Assembly (NCBI GenBank): GCA_902496375.1
Contig: CABVAS010000027.1
Coordinates: 1-12,227, forward strand
DNA length: 12,227 nucleotides
Direction: 5' to 3'
Source of the DNA: an uncultured Collinsella sp.
GTDB taxonomy: Bacteria; Actinomycetota; Coriobacteriia; Coriobacteriales; Coriobacteriaceae
In this document: positions 5,978-12,227 of the stretch, piece after piece
Position numbering within the stretch: the first letter of the stretch is position 1
Layout: every line of letters begins with the position of its first letter
Position numbers and translations under genes: made by a program
The notes under the pieces: model-generated
The model's database searches: none
Told to the model about the DNA's origin: nothing
The model's input: only the letters and a program-made list of their open reading frames with translations

Positions 5978-6772
5978 GTGCAATACGACGAGCATAAACT
6001 GGTCGAGTACTTTGCCGACGCCCCTGCGGGCGTCGGTTTTTCCGACCTTGACCTCAATAACATTCCGCACCATATCTCGTGCATCATGGACGGCAACGGT
6101 CGTTGGGCCACATCACGCGGTCTTGCACGCACCGAGGGCCACAAGGCGGGTATCGTCTCCCTTCGCGAGATTATTACCGCTTGCGTGCGTCTGGGCGTCG
6201 ACGTGCTTTCTGCCTATGCGTTTTCGACCGAAAACTGGAATCGCCCTCAGCACGAAGTCAACGTTCTGATGCACCTGTTTGCCAAGACGTTCATCGACGA
6301 GCTGCCGCTTCTGAAGCGCGAAAACGTGCGCGTTGTCTTTTTGGGTGACATTTCCGCGCTGCCCAAGAAGACCCGCGACGTTTTTGAACGCGGTCTTGCC
6401 GAGTGCGCCAATCACACCGGCATGACGCTGGCGCTTGCCGTCAACTACGGCGCGCGTGCCGAGATTACCCGCGCTGTCCGTCAGATCGCACTCGACGCTG
6501 CCGCCGGTAAGATCGATCCTGCCGCAATTGATGACGACATGGTGGCTTCCCACCTCTATACCGCCGGCCTTCCCGATCCTGAGCTTGTGATTCGCACTTC
6601 TGGTGAGCTGCGCCTTTCGAACTATCTGCTGTGGCAGGTGGCTTATTCCGAGTTCTACGTCACCGATACCTATTGGCCCGACTTTGATCGTTGGGGCCTT
6701 GTCGACGCCATTTTGGCCTATCAGGGCCGTGACCGTAGGTTTGGTGGTCTGAGCAAGACCGAGGAGGCTTAA
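5978..6772 (+). CDS. uppS: Isoprenyl transferase (undecaprenyl diphosphate synthase)
   Basis: A cis-prenyltransferase that adds isopentenyl units to an allylic diphosphate to make the C55 lipid carrier for peptidoglycan precursors. It has 264 residues. The catalytic block HHISCIMDGNGRWA places the essential Asp at residue 38. AGIVSLREI, SAYAFSTENWNRP, LAVNYGARAEITRA and VIRTSGELRLSNYLLWQ with AYSEFYVTDTYWPDFD complete the family pattern. The GTG start has GGAG (5967-5970) 7 nt upstream and lies 1 bp after the frr stop. Residues 1-30 form an N-terminal extension before the conserved core. There is no later ATG, GTG or TTG that keeps HHISCIMDG. The extension is encoded by DNA forming a near-ideal terminator hairpin. 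The product could be a shorter-chain cis-prenyl synthase; chain length cannot be read reliably. Confidence 0.95.
   Translation: MQYDEHKLVEYFADAPAGVGFSDLDLNNIPHHISCIMDGNGRWATSRGLARTEGHKAGIVSLREIITACVRLGVDVLSAYAFSTENWNRPQHEVNVLMHLFAKTFIDELPLLKRENVRVVFLGDISALPKKTRDVFERGLAECANHTGMTLALAVNYGARAEITRAVRQIALDAAAGKIDPAAIDDDMVASHLYTAGLPDPELVIRTSGELRLSNYLLWQVAYSEFYVTDTYWPDFDRWGLVDAILAYQGRDRRFGGLSKTEEA
6015..6041 (+). terminator. Intragenic terminator-like hairpin in the 5' coding region of uppS
   Basis: CCGACGCCC (6015-6023) pairs perfectly with GGGCGTCGG (6028-6036), a 9-bp stem (8 G-C, 1 A-T) with a 4-nt loop. TTTTT (6037-6041) follows without a gap. It begins 37 nt after the uppS start and spans codons 13-22, ahead of the conserved core. 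By structure it is as good as the tsf terminator. It could act as a polar attenuator between frr and the lipid genes, suppressed when ribosomes follow the polymerase closely. That function is inference; the structure is seen directly. Confidence 0.7.
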
Positions 6773-6774
6773 TC

Positions 6775-7660
6775 GTGTCCGATCGTCCCAAGGCATCTGC
6801 TCCCAAGACGCCTGCGCGCAAAGCTGCCACTGCGGAAGCGCCTGCAGTTAAGAGCGGCACCGGGCTTTATTACCCGTGCCGCCGCCGGTATCGTCTACGC
6901 CGTTGTCTTTATCCTGTGCCTGGTTTTGGGTATCGTGCCCACGGCCATCTTTGTTTCTGTCATGAGCGGTCTGTGCTGCTATGAGTTTTTCCGTATGACG
7001 AGGCTCGATGGCAAGATGGCTAACGAGCGCATGGGTATCGCTGCCGCCGTACTCTTTCCGCTGTCGGCGTTGGGCGATTCGATGTTGCTGAATGCCCTGC
7101 TTTTTGCCCTGATGCTCGCTGTGGGCATTTGGTATGTCTGGTCGCCGCGTACCCGCATCTCTGATGTGGCCGTGACGCTCATGGGTCCCATCTACACTGG
7201 CTTTATGCTGGCGGCTATCGTGCTGCTGCGCGATGCCGTGCCCGGTTTTGCCGGCGCCCTGCTTTCGGTGGGCGTTTGCGCGTCCCTTTGGGTCTCCGAT
7301 TCGTTTGCCTACATCGTGGGTAGCCGTATCGGCCAGCACAAGATGGTTCCCAAGATCTCTCCCAAAAAGAGCTGGGAGGGGTTTGTCGGCGGCATCCTGG
7401 GCTCGGTTTTGATTTGGCTCATCCTGTGGGCGACGCACTTCTACAAGCTCAGCCTGCCCTATGCGCTGCTGTGCGGCGTGGTCGTGTCCGTTCTGGGCGT
7501 TATCGGCGACCTCATTGAGTCGCGCATCAAGCGCGGTGTGGGCGTCAAGGATTCCGGCAACCTTATCCCGGGCCACGGCGGCATGCTCGATCGTAGCGAT
7601 TCGCTTATCTTCGGCTGCATCACCGCGCAGCTGATGCTGATGATCGGAGGCGTGCTGTAA
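6775..7660 (+). CDS. cdsA: Phosphatidate cytidylyltransferase, with apparent frameshift near 6862
   Basis: CdsA condenses CTP and phosphatidic acid to CDP-diacylglycerol in the membrane, the precursor of all phospholipids. GTG 6775 is preceded by AGGAGG (6762-6767, 7-nt gap). This frame encodes an Ala/Pro/Lys-rich tail (SDRPKASAPKTPARKA) but after KSGTG drifts into unrelated sequence and stops at 6984. The next frame, from about 6863, continues as GFITRAAAGIVYAVVF, a typical first CdsA membrane segment, and runs to 7660. It has no ATG, GTG or TTG before 6926. Removing one G from 6862-6864 restores a 294-residue protein. The catalytic half is intact: DSFAYIVGSRIGQHKMVPK, SPKKSWEGFVGG and the signature RIKRGVGVKDSGNLIPGHGG ending in DRSDS. 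The rest is hydrophobic with multiple membrane segments. The shift is a sequencing error, a real mutation or recoding. Confidence 0.85.
6859..6868 (+). other. Frameshift site in cdsA (extra base in GGG)
   Basis: The zero frame reads ACC GGG CTT (Thr-Gly-Leu). The downstream coding frame reads GGC TTT ATT ACC (Gly-Phe-Ile-Thr) from 6863. Joining T29 to this Gly, which skips one G, gives a smooth transition into the first membrane helix. The exact shift point could lie anywhere between about 6855 and 6871. Confidence 0.75.
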
Positions 7661-8847
7661 TGTCATTCCAGACGACGTATGGCCCCGATGGACGCCTCCG
7701 TGTTGCCATCCTGGGTTGTACGGGCTCTATCGGCACCCAGGCGCTCGATGTGTGCCGCCAGCATGCCGATCGCCTGCAGGTGACGGCGCTGTCCGTTAAC
7801 TCCAGCACCTCCGAGCTTGTTGCCGCTGCCCGCGAGTTCTCGGTTCCGGCGGTTGCCGTGGCCGATGTCGCTCATGGCGATGACGCCGCGCTGCAGGAGT
7901 TGCCCGAGGGAACGAAGCTTGGCCTTGGCGCGCAGGCGGTTTGCGAGCTCGCGCGTCGCGACGATGTCGACTGCGTGCTCGTTGCTATTGTGGGCGCCGC
8001 TGGTCTCGAGGCGAGCCATGCGGCCTTGACCTCAAATAAGCGCCTTGCTCTTGCCAACAAGGAGTCCCTCGTCGTCGGTGGCGACTTGCTTATGCCGTTG
8101 GCACAACCGGGCCAGCTTATTCCAGTCGACTCTGAGCACTCCGCCATCTACCAGTGCTATCTGGGGGAGGACCCGCGCGAGGCTCATTGTATTTGGCTCA
8201 CCTGCTCGGGCGGTCCGTTCTTTGGCCGCACGCGCGACGAGCTCAATCGCGTGACGCGTGCCGATGCCCTCGCACATCCCACGTGGGCCATGGGCGCCAA
8301 GATCACCATCGACTCCGCCACCCTCATGAACAAGGGCCTAGAGCGCATTGAGGCCATGCATCTGTTTAACTGCGACCTCGATTTCATTAACGTGGTCGTG
8401 CAGCGTCAGTCCAAGATTCACTCTATGGTCGAGTTTGCCGACGGCTCCGTGATGGCGCATCTCGGTGCTTCCGACATGCGTATTCCCATCCAGTTCGCGT
8501 TCTCGTATCCCGAGCGTTGGGATACCCCGGCGCCTCGTATCGATTTCCGCGAGCTGGGGCAGCTCACGTTTGATGCTGCCGACATGGATACCTTCCGCTG
8601 TCTGGCACTGGCCGAACGTGCCGGCAAGACGGGTGGCACCATGCCGTGCGTGCTCAATGCCGCCAACGAGGTCGCCGTCGATGCCTTCCTGCACGATGGC
8701 TGCAGCTTTACCGATATCGATTGCATTGTGGAATCCTGCATGGATGCCCACGATATGCAGGCGGTCGATTCGTTTGAGCAGCTTCGCGACATCGATGCGT
8801 GGGCGCGTGAAAAAGCTGCGCAGGTGCTCGCCGCAACCCGTTCCTAA
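7660..8847 (+). CDS. dxr: 1-deoxy-D-xylulose-5-phosphate reductoisomerase
   Basis: Dxr converts DXP to methylerythritol phosphate with NADPH, the committed step of the MEP isoprenoid pathway and the fosmidomycin target. It has 395 residues. The NADPH-binding GCTGSIG motif is at 19-25. LANKESLV (about 131-138) precedes PVDSEHSAI, giving metal ligands Asp157 and Glu159. SGGPFF (183-188) and HPTWAMG (206-212, flexible loop over the inhibitor site) follow, then DSATLMNKGLERIEA with Asn224, Lys225 and Glu228. HSMVEFADGSVMAHLG follows. All main active residues are present. The stretch VVVQRQSKIHSM deviates from the VVHPQSIIHSM that I know from other Dxr proteins. ATG 7660 overlaps the cdsA stop by one base (TAATG), with GGAGG 9 nt upstream. 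Confidence 0.97.
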   Translation: MSFQTTYGPDGRLRVAILGCTGSIGTQALDVCRQHADRLQVTALSVNSSTSELVAAAREFSVPAVAVADVAHGDDAALQELPEGTKLGLGAQAVCELARRDDVDCVLVAIVGAAGLEASHAALTSNKRLALANKESLVVGGDLLMPLAQPGQLIPVDSEHSAIYQCYLGEDPREAHCIWLTCSGGPFFGRTRDELNRVTRADALAHPTWAMGAKITIDSATLMNKGLERIEAMHLFNCDLDFINVVVQRQSKIHSMVEFADGSVMAHLGASDMRIPIQFAFSYPERWDTPAPRIDFRELGQLTFDAADMDTFRCLALAERAGKTGGTMPCVLNAANEVAVDAFLHDGCSFTDIDCIVESCMDAHDMQAVDSFEQLRDIDAWAREKAAQVLAATRS

Positions 8848-8872
8848 CCCATAAGGATTGCTTTTTCGTTTT

Positions 8873-10234
8873 ATGGATACTGTTCTGAGCGTTCTCTCAT
8901 CGGTCTTTTGGGGCCTGCTGATGCTTTCCGTCCTCGTGTTTTTGCACGAGGGCGGCCACTTTTTGGCGGCGCGTGCCTGCGGCGTCCGTGTGACCGAGTT
9001 CTTTTTGGGCCTGCCGTGCCGCTTTGACATCCATTACACGTCGCGTCGCATTGGAACCAAGTTTGGCGTGACCCCGCTGCTGCTGGGTGGCTACGCTGCC
9101 ATTTGCGGTATGGATCCGACCGACGTCTCGTGTGCCGACCGCGTGCTCGCGGCTATCTATCGTCATGGTCGCGTGACCGTGGCCGACCTTGCTGTCGAGC
9201 TTGAGCTTTCCGAGGAGGATGTGCTCGAGGCATGCGCCCTGTTGCTGGGCTGGGGTTCCATCGCACCCTGGTATGAGGAAGGGGAGAAGCCCTCGCCGAG
9301 CTACTATCCCACCAAGTATCAGACGCTGCCGCGAGATGCGGCGGGTTACACTACCTTTGACGGCCGCCGTTTCGATCGCGAACATTCAACTGCCGAGGGC
9401 GATGTATGGGAGCTGCCGTGCGGCGAGGCCGAGTTCCTTGCACAAGAGCGTTCGCACACCTATCTTGGCCAGGGCTTTCTCAAGCGCGCCTTTATGCTGC
9501 TCGCGGGTATTATTGTCAATATCTTGACGGGCTTTTTGCTCCTTATGAGTATCTATTCCATTGCGGGTGTCACCGTGCCGATGGATACCAACGTGATCGG
9601 TCAGGTTGACGAGGGGTCTATTGCCGCCAAGGCGGGTATCGAGGGCGGCGATGCGATCCTTTCGGTTGACGGAGTATCGTGCTCTACCTGGATGGACGTT
9701 TACGATGCCATCGGCAAGGCCGCCGGTAAGGACGATATCGCCATTGAGTATGAGCGCGACGGCAAGCAGCATTCGACCTCGGTTGCGCTCAAAAAGGACG
9801 AGCGCCTAGGTGTGTATGCCTCTACGCAGGTGGTCCGTTTAGACCCCATCACGTCGGCTCGACTTTCGTTCTCCTATGTCGTGCAGACAGCGGAGGGCGT
9901 GATGCGCCTGCTCCAGCCGCAGCATACGATGGAGATTCTCGATCAGTCTTCTTCGATCGTGGGCATTAGCGTTATGTCCTCACAGGCTGCTGCTGCCGGC
10001 CCTGCCACGTTCCTTTCGTTTGCCGCCCTCATTTCGTTCTCGCTTGGCTTTATGAACCTGCTGCCCATCCCACCACTCGATGGCGGCAAGCTGGTCATCG
10101 AGATCATTCAAAAGATTGCTGGCCGCGAGCTTCCGCTCAAGGTCCAGACGATTGTGAGCTATGTGGGCATCGCGCTCTTTGTGCTGCTGTTTGTCTATAT
10201 GCTTCGTTCCGACATCCTTCGATTTATTCTGTAG
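8873..10234 (+). CDS. rseP: RseP-like site-2 intramembrane metalloprotease with inserted cytosolic domain
   Basis: M50 zinc protease that cleaves membrane-embedded substrates such as anti-sigma factors or signal peptide remnants. It has 453 residues from ATG 8873. The first membrane helix carries HEGGH (25-29, zinc ligands and catalytic Glu). LLLGGYAAICG (69-79) is the membrane-associated loop. Residues about 84-190 are an insertion (separate entry). A second membrane segment runs about 205-231. A single PDZ domain (about 238-318) has GIEGGDAILSVDGV. The C-terminal membrane part holds NLLPIPPLDGG (395-405) with zinc ligand Asp403, then a last helix near 428-444. In-frame TTG 8858 lies directly on the AAGGA (8853-8857) and cannot use it; ATG 8873 has a long 15-nt spacing, so the start is only fairly sure. 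dxr ends 25 bp upstream. Confidence 0.93.
   Translation: MDTVLSVLSSVFWGLLMLSVLVFLHEGGHFLAARACGVRVTEFFLGLPCRFDIHYTSRRIGTKFGVTPLLLGGYAAICGMDPTDVSCADRVLAAIYRHGRVTVADLAVELELSEEDVLEACALLLGWGSIAPWYEEGEKPSPSYYPTKYQTLPRDAAGYTTFDGRRFDREHSTAEGDVWELPCGEAEFLAQERSHTYLGQGFLKRAFMLLAGIIVNILTGFLLLMSIYSIAGVTVPMDTNVIGQVDEGSIAAKAGIEGGDAILSVDGVSCSTWMDVYDAIGKAAGKDDIAIEYERDGKQHSTSVALKKDERLGVYASTQVVRLDPITSARLSFSYVVQTAEGVMRLLQPQHTMEILDQSSSIVGISVMSSQAAAAGPATFLSFAALISFSLGFMNLLPIPPLDGGKLVIEIIQKIAGRELPLKVQTIVSYVGIALFVLLFVYMLRSDILRFIL
9122..9442 (+). other. Winged-helix-like insertion in the RseP cytosolic loop
   Basis: Codes for residues about 84-190 of the protease, between the GGY loop and the second membrane segment, where usual RseP/RasP proteins have a much shorter link. 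Residues 88-134 (DRVLAAIYRHGRVTVADLAV, then ELELSEEDVLEACALLLGWG) follow the winged helix pattern: helix 1 (88-97), turn, helix 2 (102-110), helix 3 (113-124) and a hydrophobic wing ending in APWY. Residues 135-190 are polar with several Tyr, Pro and Asp and resemble no domain I recognise. In RseP this loop faces the cytosol, so contact with DNA or a cytosolic regulator is topologically possible. Confidence 0.6.
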
Positions 10235-10247
10235 GGGAGTGTTTGGA

Positions 10248-11330
10248 TTGTCTTTATCCCATCCTTTGCCTCGCGAGTTGACGCGCCCCGTGCATGTGGG
10301 CGGCGTGCAGATCGGTGGTGGCGCTCCGGTCGTGGTTCAGTCCATGACCTGCACCGATACCGCTGATGCCCAGGCAACGCTTGCGCAAGTGTGCGCGTTG
10401 GTGCAGGCTGGCTGCGATATCGTGCGCGTGAGCGTGCCCACCGAGGCCGCGCTTGAGGGTTTCCGCACCATCTGTGCTGAGTCTCCGGTGCCGATCGTCG
10501 CCGATATTCACTTTAACCACAAGCTGGCCATTGGCGCTGTGGAGGCCGGTGCTGCCAAGCTCCGCATCAATCCCGGCAACATTGGCGATTGGGCCAAGGT
10601 CGATGCCGTGATCGATGCCGCGGGCGCCGCTGGGTGCGCGATTCGTATCGGCGTCAATGCCGGTTCGCTTGAGCAGGATATCGCCGAGCGCGACGACCTT
10701 ACGCAGCCCGAAAAGCTCGTGATGTCGAGCGAGCGCTTCGTCAAGCACTTTGAGGACCGCGGCTTTACGAACATTGTGCTTTCGGCCAAGGCCCATAGCG
10801 TGCAAACGACGCTCGATACCTATCGAGCCCTGTCGCGTGAGATTCCCCACGTTCCGCTTCACCTGGGCGTAACCGAGGCGGGTACCAAGCTTCAGGGCAC
10901 CATTAAGAGCTCGGTGGGCCTTGGTATTCTGCTGTCTGAGGGTATCGGTGACACCATGCGCGTCTCTCTCACGGCCGATCCGGTTGAGGAGCCGCCGGTC
11001 GCCTGGGGAATTTTGCAGTCGCTGGGCCTGCGTCGCCGTGGTCCCGAGATTGTCTCGTGCCCCACGTGCGCCCGCTGCCAGGTTAACCTCATTCCCATCG
11101 CCGAGGAGGTCACCGAGCGGCTTAAGAATTACTCCGCGCCGCTTTCGATCGCCGTTATGGGATGCGCGGTCAATGGCCCCGGCGAGGCCTCTGACGCCGA
11201 CTTGGGCGTTGCCTGCGGACGAGGTCAGGGCCTGCTCTTTTCGCATGGCCAGATCATTGGTAAAGTAGCTGAGGATCAAATTGTCGACGCGCTGATGGCC
11301 GAGGTCGACAAACTTATTGAGGAGAAGTAA
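10248..11330 (+). CDS. ispG: 4-hydroxy-3-methylbut-2-en-1-yl diphosphate synthase (IspG)
   Basis: IspG (GcpE) reductively opens the cyclic MEcPP to HMBPP, the penultimate MEP pathway step, with a [4Fe-4S] cluster. It has 360 residues. The N-terminal TIM barrel shows APVVVQSMTCTDT, CDIVRVSVPTEAAL, PIVADIHFNHKLA, KLRINPGNIG and IRIGVNAGSLE, then LHLGVTEAG and GIGDTMRVSLT. The C-terminal iron-sulfur domain has the cluster ligands Cys271 and Cys274 (SCPTCARC), Cys306 (MGCAVNGPGE) and Glu313. The start is TTG 10248 with GGGAG (10235-10239) 8 nt upstream. An upstream in-frame ATG at 10161 would overlap rseP by 74 bp and add 29 unrelated residues, so it is rejected. With dxr upstream, two MEP pathway steps share this operon. 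Confidence 0.97.
   Translation: MSLSHPLPRELTRPVHVGGVQIGGGAPVVVQSMTCTDTADAQATLAQVCALVQAGCDIVRVSVPTEAALEGFRTICAESPVPIVADIHFNHKLAIGAVEAGAAKLRINPGNIGDWAKVDAVIDAAGAAGCAIRIGVNAGSLEQDIAERDDLTQPEKLVMSSERFVKHFEDRGFTNIVLSAKAHSVQTTLDTYRALSREIPHVPLHLGVTEAGTKLQGTIKSSVGLGILLSEGIGDTMRVSLTADPVEEPPVAWGILQSLGLRRRGPEIVSCPTCARCQVNLIPIAEEVTERLKNYSAPLSIAVMGCAVNGPGEASDADLGVACGRGQGLLFSHGQIIGKVAEDQIVDALMAEVDKLIEEK

Positions 11331-12227
<897 letters not shown>

Noticed and set aside
8932..8951. 7-bp hairpin CCTCGTG/CACGAGG in the rseP HEGGH region
   Set aside because: The T-run is in the loop, not after the stem, and the bases encode the catalytic motif; most simply explained by coding constraint.
9514..9535. GTCAA/TTGAC hairpin followed by GGGCTTTTT in rseP
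   Set aside because: Only 5 bp, AT-rich and separated from the T-run, too weak for a terminator.
10161..10163. ATG as start of ispG
   Set aside because: It overlaps rseP by 74 bp, adds residues unlike IspG, and TTG 10248 has a well-placed GGGAG.

Overview
The window is a dense, co-oriented run of housekeeping genes, all on the + strand, from a GC-rich bacterium (roughly 60% G+C judged by eye). Gene order, protein features and codon use suggest an actinobacterium of the Coriobacteriia, with Collinsella or a close relative as my best guess. That assignment is inference from family resemblance. No mobile element, CRISPR array, tRNA or rRNA was found.

Layout. (1) Positions 1-2733: the 3' end of dprA, then trmFO (tRNA m5U54 methylation) and xerC (tyrosine recombinase), tightly packed. 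This is the dprA-(topA)-trmFO-xerC order known from Firmicutes, but without topA between dprA and trmFO and without clpQY/codY after xerC. (2) 2734-2952: an intergenic region with a good sigma70-type promoter (TTGGCA, 17 bp, extended TATCAT) and a structured leader of about 135 nt. (3) 2953-4654: rpsB and tsf (ribosomal protein S2 and EF-Ts), closed by a strong intrinsic terminator. (4) 4656-12227: a second promoter and an operon-like series pyrH, frr, uppS, cdsA, dxr, rseP, ispG and proS (cut by the window end), with gaps from -1 to about 25 bp.

Functionally, rpsB, tsf, frr and proS serve translation, and pyrH supplies UDP for nucleotide synthesis. Dxr and IspG make isoprenoid precursors by the MEP pathway. 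UppS turns these into undecaprenyl diphosphate for the cell wall. CdsA makes CDP-diacylglycerol for phospholipids, and RseP is an intramembrane protease of the envelope. The second operon thus couples isoprenoid and lipid-carrier synthesis to translation and envelope maintenance.

The unexpected items are: (a) a textbook Rho-independent terminator hairpin (9 perfect bp plus T5) inside the first codons of uppS; (b) an insertion of about 100 residues in the cytosolic loop of the RseP-like protease that resembles a winged helix-turn-helix; (c) a one-base frameshift in the 5' part of cdsA; (d) xerC with no ATG, GTG or TTG codon at a position that would keep its N-terminal domain, apparently starting at ATA inside the trmFO stop; (e) an rpsB leader in which the Shine-Dalgarno region can pair in mutually exclusive ways.
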